Translations under genes and position numbers: made by a program
Assembly (NCBI GenBank): GCA_963971285.1
Contig: OZ020258.1
Location: 1,302,001-1,366,000 of the forward strand
Direction: 5' to 3'
DNA: 64,000 bases
DNA from: Astropecten irregularis
Taxonomy: Eukaryota; Echinodermata; Asteroidea; Paxillosida; Astropectinidae
The notes under the pieces: model-generated
Databases searched by the model: none
Told to the model about the DNA's origin: nothing
The model's input: only the letters and a program-made list of their open reading frames with translations
Shown here: positions 37,601-49,263 of the stretch, one piece after another
Layout of the letters: each line of letters opens with the position of its first letter
How positions within the stretch are numbered: the first letter of the stretch is position 1

Positions 37601-40600
37601 CAGGAGCTTTGGGGGTTGGAACCACCTTAGCCTTAGCTGCTGACGCCATGGCTGTGGTGACAGTCCAAGCTGATTTGGCGATAGAGCTCAATAATGCACT
37701 GGCACTGCCCAGGGATTCATTGTTGCAGGTGTTTGGGGGAAGGGCCGAGAGAGATGCTCTTGGTGGGGTTCTCGAGCGTACGGGACGTGTTGCCTGTTCG
37801 GCTGCTTTCATGATTCCTGAGGTCCTCGACATTGCTGCCGTCTTGACCATGATGGATTGTGCTTGAACCAAGGTACTGGAGGCTGATGAGAATGCTGAAG
37901 CTTTGACAGGTGATGTAGTGGTTGTCTGCAGAGATGTTGGGAAGGTAAAGCTGGATAAAGATCCAGGAGGTGTCTTAAGCTGTTGTGGGAGTGCTGGACG
38001 TTTATCCCCGCCGGCCTTTTTGAACAGGTGGAGTGAACTCTCCGCCTCAGATTCAACACTTTTCAAAACTGTCTCCTTGTCAAGGTGTTTTAATTTCTCT
38101 GGACTGGACATTAAGGGTTTCTCAGGTGTTGGTTTGGATGACGGAAACGATGCCAGGATGTTTAAGGGTTGTGATTGCAAAGCTTCTGACTGCTTCACAG
38201 GTTCTGGTAATTGTAATGGTGAGAAAGTAGTTTCTGGTTCTTTACATGGCAAAGGGGTTTCTTGTAAAATTTCTGGCATCTGAGATGAAGGCTGCTGAGA
38301 GACTAAAGATGTGGGCGGCATCGAGGGGACGAAGCTCTCGGCTTGAGCTACAACTTTCTGAAGAGAGGTGAACGGTGCAGAGACCAACTCCGGCAGGGTT
38401 ATCTTTGAGATCTGCTTAAGATCGGAAACTTCCTTCATTGACTGAGGAGGCACAGATTGCATTTGGATACCTGCATTTGTGGTCATATTAAGGGCGGCCG
38501 TGGGGACTGCTGGTGCACTAGAAGAAATCGTGTCTGTCGCTGTTGTGACAACTTGGCTGGTAATTCCTGGGAATACAGGGTGCTGCACTTTCTCTCCTAG
38601 TTGTGGCTGTGTTACACCTGCTGATGATGGACAAGTAACAGAGGAGGTGTTCTGCATTGAAGACTCTGGAACAGGTGCAGCTTGCAACTGTGTCGCAGGC
38701 ATGTCCAAACTCGAACATGATCCATCTTTGATGCTTTGAGGAACTTCTGACTTGGGTGTTTCATCAAAAGGATCCTGTGTACTTTGCTCCTGCAACTGTT
38801 GAGGGGGTTTCTCCGCAACATGAGTGCTCTCCTGTTCTGTGACAGCAGCTTTGGTAGCCGGTGGCAAGTCCGGAGCAGGTGGCAGAGAAGCAATGGTGCC
38901 ATGAGCTCCCAAGCTCTTGATTAACTCCTGTGAAGCAGTTGAAAGTGTTGCTGGGGACAACAGAATTTGAGGCGCTCGTTCCAACACTGTCATTGGCGTT
39001 TCCTGCAAGGAAGGCAGATGATGGTGTTTTTGTTCTTCATGGTGTTGTTGCTGTTGCTGTTGCTGCTGTTGATGTTGCTGTTGTTGTTGCTGCTGTTGTT
39101 GCTGCTGTTGCTGCTGTTGATGTTGCTGTTGTTGTTGCTGCTGTTGCTGCTGCTGTTGATGCTGCTGTTGAAGCTGTTGTTGATGTTGTTGATGTTGCTG
39201 CTGCTGATGATGCTGTTGATGAAGTTGCTGAAGTTGTTGAAGTTGTTGCTGTTGGTGCTGCTGCTGTTGCTTATTTTGTTGAACTTGTTGTTGCTGCTGC
39301 TGCTGTTGAACTTGTTGCTGTTGCTGCTGTTGAGAAATGGGTGATTTTGACAATCTGGTCGGAGAAAAAGATTTTGGGAGTTGTTGCTGAGATGAAATGG
39401 ATGGTTGCTGTCTCTCTGCTGTGTCTCTTATAATCCTTTCTGCAACTTGTTGAGGAAAGAATTCCTGAGGTGTAAACCTCAAAGCAGCTTCACTGGCAAC
39501 TTTTGTTGCTATTTCCTGGGTGTTGATAGTCTGACCAGGAAACAAAGATGAGGAAGCCTGGACAAAGGTTTTTACAGCTTTATCCAAATGACTCCTGCTA
39601 CTTTCTATTTCAGTGCCTGGATGTGATTCCACATTTCCCACATGAGAAGCATCAGATGTTTGGGCCGTCGGTGCAACATTAGGACTAGCACCTACTTGCT
39701 GCGGCATGGTGAGTGGCTGATTAAACATCACATGATGCTGCTGTTGACCCATTCCTGGTGGCGGTATGTAGATTGAGGTGATGTTACTTGACTGAGACAC
39801 GCTGTCGGCTTTTCTCGCTACCACTTGGGCTAAAGACATCGCCGGATTGTTGAAGCCAAGCCACTGCTCAACTTGCTGCAATGTTACGGCAGGAACTGCA
39901 CCCGGCTGTCTGGCTGATGTAAGAGAGTCTGTTGGCGTGGACTCAGACATGGTATTGGGCTTGTCAATTTTTGAATCATCAGCTGACGCTTGCTTCTCAT
40001 GAGGACACTTATCTGGTAAAACAACCTCATTCAGCAGGGCCTTGAGTTCCGATTTATCATCCTTTTTACTCAACTCCGTTGAATTTGATTTCTCCTCTTT
40101 GGTCATTTGTGCATCCTTTGGAGGTCCTTGATTTGTAGGATTTGATGGTGGAGGTCTTCCGACCAACTTGTGCATGAAGTTGATGCCCTCTGTTGTTATC
40201 ACCCTTGGTTGATTTGGAGGACGCTCGATATTACTGATACCTGGCTTCTGAGTGTCCAACATACTGCCTAGCATTCTCTCAGTGGCTGCGCTGAATTCTG
40301 TCGGCTGCATCGGTGTTCTGGCGCCGATTTGAGCAGGAAGAGGAAGGGGCTTCTGGGTATCCACTGTCGGCAGTGGAAGCCATTCACTGGGGGCAGAATT
40401 TGGACCTGGGTTAATAAACCCAGCTGTGGACTTCGGCATTTCCTGTTGCTTGTTGCTGCGGAACAGCGGCGCCATTTGAAGGATCTCATTCGGTGGAGTG
40501 ACACTGCTCAGAAACTGGCTGAGGGTGTTGTGCTCTGTATTTTTGGATAAAGCCATATCTCTTATAGAGGGCTGTGCGGATGCAGCGAACGTCCTCGAGG

Positions 40601-43600
40601 TGAGGGTCTGTAACCCAGCAATCCCAGACGACATTGAGGATGAAGGATTTCCTGGGATGGGTCCATACTGTGGTTGCTGAAATTGAGCCGGTCTTGATGC
40701 CGCTGGAGGGGTCTTTCTCTGTGCCGTACTTTCTGGTATCTTAGGGGGAGAGAGGCGAATGGGAGAGTTGGATGATCTTCTGTCAGCGACGGGTGGCATT
40801 GGTGCCATTGGTGGTAAGGAACTTGTTAGTGGCCGGCTCAGCTGGCTTTCAGACAAACTCTTCGTCAGAGCTGGACTAGGAGTAGACATTGGCTGATGGG
40901 GAATTGACGCAGGGACTCCTTCAGTTGATAATGAAGTGATAGGCACAGATGAAGTATTAACAGCAGACTGTGATTCCAACTTTGGAGGTGACACATCTTT
41001 GTTCTGGACTTGTTTTCCATTCTTGGCATCAGCTGCCATCTTGGCTTCCTTTGCAACGATGGCTGCAGCTGCCATGGTATCTCTCTCTGCCTCTGTCATT
41101 CCACGAAGAGCTGCCTCTTCGTCAAACACTTGAGCAGGTTCTTCAGGTGGCTTTGGAACTTCAGGCTTCTTGCTGTCATCTCCAGTCTTTCCCAGAATTG
41201 ATCCTGGCTGAGGGAGAGGAATACCCAGTTTAATGGGATTCTTCGCTGCAGGATCCAATTTGGCATCTTGCTTCTCTTTATTAATAGCTGTCCAGGCCTC
41301 ATTAAATGAGTTTGACGAAGAAGAAACTGGGGTATTACTTGATGACACAAATGGTGTTGATACAGGGTGCACCTGCCCAACAGGTTGCAAATGTCCTTTT
41401 CCCTGACTTAGCGAAGGGTCATTGAGTTGAAACTGTTGGCGTTCTGTTGGCGTCGGGCCACGGTTCATATGACCCATGTACATCGGCCCTCCAAGTCTCA
41501 TCTGGCCCTGCGACATGGGGTCTTGAGTTGTGATCGGTCCGACAGACATCCTGACATTGGGTAGTTGACTGTGGGGCATTTGTCCTGGGAATGGCAGGCC
41601 CTGTAGGTGGTGATTGCCCGGCACTGGGAATGGTTGTAGGTGACCTGGCGGCATCTGGGACTGACCAGGCACCATCGGATTCTGCTGGATGTTAGCAGGG
41701 AAAGGCTGGCCATGTGGCCCCTGGACATGCTGGGCCTGGGTGTGTGGTGCTTGTATTTGTGCAAGCTGAGCAGCTGAAAGCTGACTCAACTGAAAGTGAA
41801 GTTGCTCTTGTGTAAGCTGTCCTGGCTGAGCTTGAAATACAGTATTGGGCGGCAGAAACTGGCCTGATGTGGCTATGTGACTCGGTGCACTACCCTGTGA
41901 TGTCATAAACTGTGGCATGTTAGGAATGGTAGTGTTAGCAGTTGCTACTGTACTGATGCCATTCCCAGTTGGCAACACAAATGGAGAGCTGGTATTAACA
42001 CCTGGAGCTGAAGTCGTGGAGTACAATTCTTGACTAAAAGGCAGTCCACCAGTCAGGGTCTCGGTCCCAGTAGCTGTGGTCTTGCCAACCGTGCCTGAAA
42101 AGGGAAACTGCTTAGCGGAAATATCACTCTGAAGAAGATTCACCAACAGGGGGCTTGTTAGGGCTACATCTGTCTTCTTCAAACCTTGCTGTGTTTGTGG
42201 GCTTGGAACGAGACCTCTTGACATGGGGATGTCCGTGAAAGAGAACTGGGATCCAGGGTTGGCAGATGAGGCTACGACAGGTGCAGATGCAATCGCACCT
42301 GTTGCCATTGCTGTGGATGGGGGTGCATTGGGACTGATCGGGTTGTCAATAAGGCCCTGCGGAAGGGTAAGATTAGATGGTTTGTTGGTGGTCAAATTGT
42401 CAACATTGTCCTGCGTACTGACATTTGACATGGTTGAAGGTGGTAGGGACTGTAGGTGAGGGGGTAAGGGAAGGAGAGGCTGGCCTGCTGCAACAGCCAG
42501 ATCAGGGGGTTGTATGTTTGCCTTCTTGGTTCTTTTACGTCTCTTCTTCGGCTGAGGCTTTGGCTGCTGTACAGGCGGTACTGGTGGACCACTGGGAATT
42601 GCTTGAGGTTGATGAGGCTGATGAGGCTGATGTGGCTGATGTGGTTGATGTGGCTGATTGGCCTGTGTGACATTTACCTGGGGGAAAAACGGAATCTGAT
42701 TCCAGAAATTTGCCGGGGGAGGTTGTAGAGGATGCTGCTGGGAGACATTCATAGGGTTCCAGACGTTTCCCACTCCTTGATGAGGGAAAACAGACCCAGG
42801 TCCTGGTGCTTGCAAGCCCTGGAAGGGAGGTCTGGGAAGCTGCTGAATGCCAGGCATTGGAAAATTGGCTCCTGTTCCGATTCCTCCAAGACTCTGCCCA
42901 GGCAACATCGTCCCAGGACCCGGACTGGGTGCTGGAATGACAGGTGAGGAGACAACCGGTGTTGGGGAAGGAGGAACGATCGGAGGTCCAGGGGGAAGCT
43001 GGGCTGTCCCGGCCAGTGCTGAGGGTGGAGGTGAGAAGAGGCTACGCTGCCCATCGGGCGGCGGAGGTGGAAGGGAAACGGCATCTCCATTCTCAACTTG
43101 AACCGACAGGATTCCGAGCTTGTGTAAGTTAGGGTCGCCTCGCTGGGCCAATTCACGGAGGCGAGCAGCAGCTTCTGGGGGAATGTTGAAAGTGACACGG
43201 ACACTGTTCCATGGTTCAACATTGGACAAGTTCACATCATCACCGCCTGTCAAACAAAAGCAAGATGAAGAACAAATTAATCCCAAGCAGAGGCATAATT
43301 TTCTTTTTTCCTTTCAATTTTCTTTTTCCCAGATAATTGTACAAAAAAACATTTAAACAAAAGACCAAAATGAAGCATTGTGTACATTTAAAAACCCAAT
43401 GAATGTCCAATGTTTGTGCTCATTCACAAAATAGCGGATTTCTTTTTACTGAATCAATTTCCTGAACTAAAATGAATTGGTTGACAACCAAAACAACCTT
43501 TGAAACACAAATCTGGGGTGTGAATGTGTAATATCATAGGCCTAATATTTCTAAAAATTTTGAATTTATAGTATGGTGTCAATAGAGCATCATCATCATT

Positions 43601-44055
43601 TGCAGGGGTAAAAATTAACTTCAATTTCTTTGCGGCCCGTTGGGCCAGTGGACAGTGCACTGCACTGACATTGTTCCTCAAATCAGTGGCCTGATGATTG
43701 TTTTTGGAGGCCCCGAGCCAGCAGTCCAGTGCTTATTTTGATCCCTGTCATCATCATCATGCATGAACATTCGAATTGTATGCACGGCTCACGTGTACGT
43801 ACGACTCAAAATAAACAGTGTAGTTTTTTTAAAGATTGAAGATTGAAGCAAAGTGAATGTCCAGCCATAAAGATGGACATTTGCTGACAATGTTATCCAA
43901 GACTACTCACTTGCTTGAGACAACTCCTGTATTGTTCTTTTGATCTCGGCTAGTCTTTGCACAAGGTTTTCATCGGTGACGTTGCCGGTGCAGGTCAGAA
44001 TCAGCTTACTTGGAGTTGACTTCATGGTGCATGCCTCGGATGCTAATCCATGCAT
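34619..44055 (-). CDS. NCOA6: Nuclear receptor coactivator 6 (NCOA6/ASC-2), 3 coding exons, about 2,625 aa
   Basis: Nuclear transcriptional coactivator; in vertebrates NCOA6 binds liganded receptors through LXXLL motifs and is part of the KMT2C/D (ASCOM) methyltransferase complex. Minus-strand exons: 44055-43911, 43246-35570, 34674-34619, joined by GTGAGT...CAG and GTAGGT...CAG in phase. The N-terminal module keeps VEPWNSVRVTFNIP and LGILSVQ, preceded across the first junction by a GNVTDEN strand matching the GNIDDKD of the vertebrate protein. LVNLL (416-420) within LTSPLLVNLLQSDIS is the first NR box. LSQFL (957-961) may be a decayed second box. A basic KKRRKRTKK (about 279) is a likely nuclear signal, and a Gln/His tract spans about 1354-1457. 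The tail RKRSTRSSGR joins KRRKTNQK in the last exon, like the vertebrate KRRKSK end. The start ATG is provisional; the acidic vertebrate N terminus is not seen and could lie in an upstream exon. Confidence 0.93.
34724..34764 (+). repeat. Decayed hammerhead-like retroelement terminus
   Basis: GATCCT/AGGATT stem followed by GAAATG. The core CTGAGAAA lacks one base relative to CUGANGA. It lies in the last NCOA6 intron. Confidence 0.4.
35052..35135 (-). repeat. tRNA-derived SINE head in the last NCOA6 intron
   Basis: The minus strand shows GGTTCGAATCCCGC (B-box) downstream of a broken A-box. It faces the copy at 35196-35274. Confidence 0.65.
35196..35274 (+). repeat. tRNA-derived SINE head, opposite orientation
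   Basis: GGGCTGGATAGCTCAGTTTG and GGTTCGAATTCAGC are followed by the shared TTTCCTTTGTTCACTTT tail. With 35052-35135 it forms an inverted pair inside one intron. Confidence 0.7.
39027..39332 (-). repeat. NCOA6: CAG/CAA-rich stretch coding the NCOA6 polyglutamine tract
   Basis: It encodes about 100 residues that are mostly Gln, broken by His and single Leu, Val, Asn, Lys. CAG and CAA codons are mixed, which usually slows slippage. Vertebrate NCOA6 also has polyglutamine, though not at the same place. Confidence 0.9.
43247..43910 (-). other. First NCOA6 intron
   Basis: 664 nt, AT-rich, with donor GTGAGT at 43910 and acceptor TTTGTTTGACAG ending at 43247. No repeat is recognised. The large open frame reads 41 nt into this intron, so the MGLICSS-type N terminus it implies is not real. 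Confidence 0.8.
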
Positions 44056-44435
44056 TCTGTGGGAGACAATCCAATCAAATAATGTGATCCAGTCTTTGAC
44101 CTTTTTGAAACTTTCGCTCTTGCTCCGGCTTGTGCAGAAAGATGAAAACATACAGTTTACGGTTTCTTTTCAATGAAGTTGAAACTTGGATCATCCTAAT
44201 TACCGAACAGTGCCGACAATAACTGACATCAACCGACAACAACAGCAATTAGCCATTCAAAATACATCGCTAACATCAACAGAACTTTCATAAAACTGCC
44301 AAGCAGGAAAATCACTACACATAATTTCACAGCATTTTTTTTCACAAGAATATACCAAGTCCTAGACATTACCCCATTCCGTAAACAGTCGTCACATGCG
44401 CGTGCGAACACAGCCAGCGATTTTTTGTATTTACA

Positions 44436-44462
44436 TTCAAAAATAAGATGGCGGTGGTAAGG
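44436..44462. promoter_or_regulatory. Candidate YY1-type promoter motif of NCOA6
   Basis: The minus strand reads ACCGCCATCTTATTTTTG, a match to the CCGCCATNTT element found at many metazoan start sites, about 390 nt upstream of the NCOA6 coding exon. On the plus strand the same bases read AAGATGGCGGTGGTAAGG, which could be a first coding exon (ATG at 44448) with a donor at 44457. The promoter may therefore be bidirectional. Neither use is proven. Confidence 0.35.
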
Positions 44463-45123
44463 GATCATGGACATAGGAGATTTCGGTGCCCATTTATAGG
44501 TGAATTTTTTCTTTTCTCCAAATAATATGAGTAAACCTTGCCATTGTTGGAATTCGCCCACAGTCCTTAGCCGGCCGCATGAGACAGTTTAAGATCATAT
44601 CATAGGTGAAATCAAAGGATTTGAACTCAGGGCAGAGGCAAAAAGAGCCTCTCCAACTTGGACCCTACTATCAGCCGACTAATGACACAATCAGTGCACA
44701 AAGAGAACTGACCAAAAATAAGCAGGTGATGGTGCCCTTTCGACCCTGCATTCCACAGCTCCCTGCGGTTGCTATTTGCGATATGGTCGGGCCGTCCATT
44801 GTAAACAAAATGCCGACTAAGGCACCTACTTCATCATTTATTTGAATCATTGATACAGCAGTACCTACACAGATACAGTACTCAGTACATGCATGTCACA
44901 GGCCAATGCAGCCCCATACTAGGCCAGTGTGTATCGCAAGAAAAAGTGGCAAAAATTTCATGAAAACGAAGGGCTGCAGAAGTGCCCAATAAATGAATTT
45001 ATGATTTTCTTGGGTGAGAGATATATGCAGATTATGGGGTTCTTAAGAAGCGTACTTATATGTACCCCCAGTTGTTTAATGGATGGAGGGCCACTTGGGA
45101 TACAGAGTGTACAGAACAGAGTA

Positions 45124-45261
45124 GGGTAATCCTGGGTTTAAGGCCAGGGGCCTAAATTATGTATATAAAAGGGGTCGCTTAGTACAGCCAACTAGAACTC
45201 ATCCCAGCGTATCACACTGTCATAATTTAGGCCCCTAAAAGGCTAAAACCCAGGATTACCC
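45124..45261. mobile_element. Inverted-repeat MITE (GGGTAATCCTGGG ends)
   Basis: 138 bp. The ends GGGTAATCCTGGGTTTAAG and CCCAGGATTACCC are inverse, and inner blocks GGGGCCTAAATTAT and ATAATTTAGGCCCC also pair. Confidence 0.85.
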
Positions 45262-45545
45262 AGAGTAGACTGGCCCTAGTAAAGTAGTGTTCTGTGTGGG
45301 GCTAGTCATGGGATGGCATAGCCCCACTACTGCACTAGTAGTAGTATATCATAATAATATATCATTGGGAAGATGAGACACTAAGGAACATTTGTGTATG
45401 TAGAAAGTGTGTGCAATGTGATGACAAGAGGGTGCGCACCAGAGCCGAACATATCCCTCGTAAATCAGGCGGTTGGACGTGTGGCTAAGGATGGAGCGGC
45501 TTGAGCGAAAATTCGTGCCACACTAGTGGGGCTAGCCTAACCACA

Positions 45546-46063
45546 GGGCGATTGTGGGTTGACAGGATCCCAAAACACATTGATTTTTTTGGCTCTGAAC
45601 TAACTTCTACTCCTCAAAAATGATACTTTTGACTTTCAGCAAATGTTCCTGGGTCAATAAAAGCCTAGATTGAAGAAATTTGTTAAACATTTCAGGGTTA
45701 AAATTCAATTTTCTTACGCGCTTCTTGTAAACTTTAAAACAGACCGTCTGATCGCGCGAGGCCATTTTGTCTGGTCTGGTTAGTCTAGTGCCCAGACCCA
45801 ACAGATCAAGAGTCCTCAAAATGTCAGAGTGGAAACCAGACTATTCTCGTCTGCGGCCGTCCGTGCGGCGGTGAAATGTTACAATCTTGGTAACCGTTTT
45901 TACCCCATAATTTCCCTCAAAAATCAAAGCCCTGCCCTCTTTCCAAAAATTTAACCTTGGTAATATAGAGGAGGAGACCAACAAAGTATATGTAGGTAAG
46001 TTACTTTTCAAAAAGTAGTTTCCTTTCCTTTATAGTTTTAGGACCCGTCAACCCACAATCCCC
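45546..46063. mobile_element. Inverted-repeat element of about 518 bp
   Basis: The left end GATTGTGGGTTGACAGGATC and right end GACCCGTCAACCCACAATC are inverse. The interior (CAGCAAATGTTCCTG, CATTTCAG, CAATTTTCTTAC) matches the nested element at 12906-13161, so the two are distant members of one family. Confidence 0.75.
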
Positions 46064-46107
46064 AACCACACAGTCATTGGCATTACATTTCCAATCATGC
46101 ATTCCAT

Positions 46108-46205
46108 TAGCTGCAGTAAGTGTAGCCCAATATTACTCCTGACGTTGTTGTCGTATATAGGACAACAACGTCAGGAGTAATATTGGGCTACAGTTACTGC
46201 AGCTA
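46108..46205. mobile_element. 98-bp foldback element with 9-bp target duplication
   Basis: Arms 46110-46152 and 46161-46203 are inverse with one mismatch in 43 and an 8-nt spacer (GTATATAG). GCATTCCAT flanks both ends (46099-46107 and 46206-46214). A 9-bp duplication suits Mutator-like transposition, but no transposase is nearby. Confidence 0.8.
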
Positions 46206-46960
46206 GCATTCCATTTCCAATGCGTGCAGCATCACTCGATTTTTCAACCAGATATATTCACAGTACTTGAGAAAATCTTGATGAATAACTCAATTTCATA
46301 CCTCTTGTAATTTGTAGAAGGCATGGGAGATTGTACTTCTTGCTCAGGCCGCTTAATTTCTTAGATTTTCATGTTTTTCGGCGATTTTTAAAAGCCGCCG
46401 TACAAAGAAAATACACAGGATAAATCTTCACTGGTGTCCGTGAAATGGGTTTAGAAAGCACGCACTTTTATTTAACTTTTTCAATCATCTCTGCGGGTAC
46501 CAGTTGTATAATTTTTTGATCGATTGGTGGCGCTATTTGCTTTGCAGCAAGAATTAATTCCCCGACTAACCCATTATTATAAAACTAGCAAAACAATAAA
46601 AACCATTGCAATAGATTTTTTTTATGGAAAACAAAACGAACGAATAAACAGAAGCAATATAGCTTTCGATTTTCTTCTTTTTTTTCTTCCAAATTTAGTA
46701 TAACGAAAAGAGACAGTAAGTGTACGGTGTTCATAATTATAAGCTACATACAATTTGGAGGAGGAGACTTGGGAATTGATCAGCTTAATTGCTAAGCAAA
46801 GTGTGATTTCACAATTGATACAAATCACCATGGTGATATTGACAACTCATCTCAAGATTAATCTTATTATAGTGTTTGGTGAAATCCTCCGCACAGGCCA
46901 AAACGTTTCGATCTTAAGATTAAGACTGAAGAGCATCTTTCTCCTTCAAAAACAAGTGAT

Positions 46961-47010
46961 GGAGCTTCGAATAAAGATCCTGCTATAGGATCAAAAAGTC
47001 GGGCACTCCT
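46961..47010 (+). repeat. Decayed hammerhead-like retroelement terminus
   Basis: AGATCCTGCTATAGGATC is followed by AAAAAG in place of GAAAC. The downstream GAGCAGTTTGCA is shared with the relic at 34724. Confidence 0.35.
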
Positions 47011-47092
47011 ATTTCTTAGCATCATTATTTCACTGACTTATTTAGGGTTATGAGCAGTTTGCAACAGTTGATTATTCAGCACAGTTCACGAA

Positions 47093-47740
47093 ACACCATC
47101 CGCCATTAATGCGGTGTGCATGCCCGCCTTTTGTGTGTAATACACGAATCCAACTTGCGATCCTGCGGTGTATCAGTGGACATAGGGGCCGTCCATAAAG
47201 TACGTACGCACGAAATGCCGACTTTTTTTTACCCCCCCCCCCCCTCCCCCTCTGTACGCATGGCGTACGCAGTGGTCCCAACCCCCCTCCCCCTGTACGC
47301 ATACGCATTTCACATTAGGTTTTTCACTTCTCGTGGTCCCTTGCCGTAATCAGGGCCGGTACCGTTATTGGGACGTCACTTTCAAATTTTGAAATGAATG
47401 ACTTAAGTGTAACAGGTTTTATACATTTTACAGATGTATTTTACTATTTTTTATCATATTGAATTAAGAAAAAAAGGAAAAAAACAAATAAATCCTGGTG
47501 CTTTTTCTCGTTTGTTTCCCTCTCTTTTCGCGCGAAACGGTTATGCAAATGTTTCGTTTGCGTACGGTACCTCTCCCCCCTCCGTGCGTACGTACTTTAT
47601 TGACGGCCCCATACACCATGCAATGTAGAGTGCGGCAGAGCGAAAATTATTTTGTTGCCACCGGGCAGTGGGCACAAAAGGCGGACGGGGACACCGCAGT
47701 AATGGCGGACGGTATATCATGCCATCGGGTCTGTCTATAA
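47093..47740. mobile_element. Inverted-repeat MITE with a large nested insertion
   Basis: Arms CCGCCATTAATGCGGTG and CACCGCAGTAATGGCGG belong to the 14213 family. A 426-bp element is inserted at 47185-47610, flanked by ATA. Confidence 0.75.
47185..47610. mobile_element. Nested element with GGGGCCGTCCATAAAGTACG ends
   Basis: The ends GGGGCCGTCCATAAAGTACG and CGTACTTTATTGACGGCCCC are inverse. ATA is duplicated at both sides (47182-47184 and 47611-47613). The left arm contains a 13-C run. Confidence 0.85.
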
Positions 47741-47817
47741 GCGCCGCGCCGGTATGGTCGATTCCGGAGATCGCTGGTTCGAATCCCGCTCCAGTCAATT
47801 TTTCTCTGTTCACTTTT
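47741..47817 (+). repeat. Truncated tRNA-derived SINE
   Basis: The A-box part is lost. GCTGGTTCGAATCCCGCTCC and the TTTCTCTGTTCACTTTTCAA tail remain. Confidence 0.6.
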
Positions 47818-47925
47818 CAATATACAAAAAAAAACCCGGTTAATACCCACTACCCATGCTATGCCCAGGCAGTGCGTGTCAGGGTGCATGGTGACCGAAC
47901 ATTTTGCCCCGTCAATCCACTAGGT

Positions 47926-48300
47926 TTAAAGGGATGGTACAGAACTGGTGTTTGCGACAAAACCGTTGCTGACAGTGAAAGCACATTATGTAATCCATCA
48001 TATACCTTAACTGACAAACCTGTAGAAGTTTGAGGTCAATCAGCCATCTGGGTCACGAGAAAATAGTGAAAACCCGTGTACGGAGAACTGTACACATTTC
48101 AACGAATGAATAAAACGCTTCGAAGCGATTTATTCCAATCGGAAAATAGTTTCATTTATTTCTCAACGAATATGGCATTTCAGACAAAAACATTTCATGG
48201 GATGTTTTCTCCTATCATCACCATTATACTGTGTAAGTTTTATGTGAATCTGTGATTATGAAGTGTGTTTTGTCTTACCAATTCTGTACCCTCCCTTTAA
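47926..48300 (+). mobile_element. TTAA-type MITE, third family
   Basis: Ends TTTAAAGGGATGGTACAGAA and TTCTGTACCCTCCCTTTAA. The same family starts at 63724 and runs off the right edge in the other orientation. Confidence 0.8.
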
Positions 48301-49263
48301 CCTAGGTATCAAGGTTCCATTATTTTATTACCGTCATCCATGGATGAAATCCCTTAAGCGTTTCAAGGAAAATGCGGGAACAAATTCAAGTTCGTAATCC
48401 ACTGGTATGCAGACGATTGTATACACCACCTGTGTATATTTCTTTCTTTTTGTGGGGAAGGGTAGTGTCACTTTTTACTGAGTTCTGCTTCAGTCACACA
48501 GGAGACGAAGTGTAGGGGTGAAAATATTAAGATACAGTACTGGATTGGTATTACTCAAACCATGGAGAAATAAGACACATGCTCAAACATAAAAAAATGT
48601 TCACAGATTTATGTGTAACATTCACTGGCAGAATACCATTAAAATATTTCCTCCTGAAATATTGACTCAAAAGAAAGACGGAACACAGTTTTGATCTTGG
48701 GGTAAGATCACAACCATTCTTTATGTTTTATAAGAAAAAAAATTGAGTCGGTTCGCTATTTTCTAGTGACTCAGAATGTTCGATTGAGCTCAAAATTTCA
48801 ATGGTGCATGCATGTGTTATTTTTATGTACATGTTGAAATAGAGTTCAAAGCTCGTACAAGTGTGAATAAGATTCTTGCGGCAGGTTTGGCCTTCGCCTT
48901 CGCCTTCGCGTTTCACTGATGGACAATTTTGGTGTCAGCCCCGTCTGACAAATTGCATTTTTGCCTGCTGGCTTTTCAATTAATTGATGCGGGAGGTCAA
49001 CATATTTTAGACTGTGGTTTTGCGGTGGATTCTTGGAGGATTGGAAGGTTACATTGACCTACAAACACTTGGATGTTTACGAGACTCCGACAAGGTCCTC
49101 TGTCTAGAATGCACGAATCTGCTCTTGCTACATCGAGACAAGTTTATACTGTTAGGCCACACCTTTAAAACCTAATCAGCAACTTATTTTGTAAAATGCA
49201 GTTTTTTCACCAAAGACTATAACTCATCTTTAAAATGCAATCCATCAATGATCTTAATAGTAA

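Noticed and set aside
38930-39433. Antisense poly-Val, poly-Leu and poly-Ala frames
   Set aside because: Complement of the NCOA6 CAG/CAA tract.
43247-43286. N-terminal MGLICSS sequence before the conserved NCOA6 domain
   Set aside because: It lies upstream of a clear acceptor. The exon at 43911-44055 joins in phase and matches the vertebrate N-terminal strand.
44057-44151. Longer NCOA6 N terminus starting at the ATG ending at 44151
   Set aside because: A splice acceptor (GTCTCCCACAG) falls between it and the conserved part, and the added residues resemble nothing in NCOA6. It is kept only as an alternative.
47072-47813. Several 64-90-codon frames around 47.1-47.8 kb
   Set aside because: They lie inside nested inverted-repeat elements and a SINE remnant and show no protein-like features.
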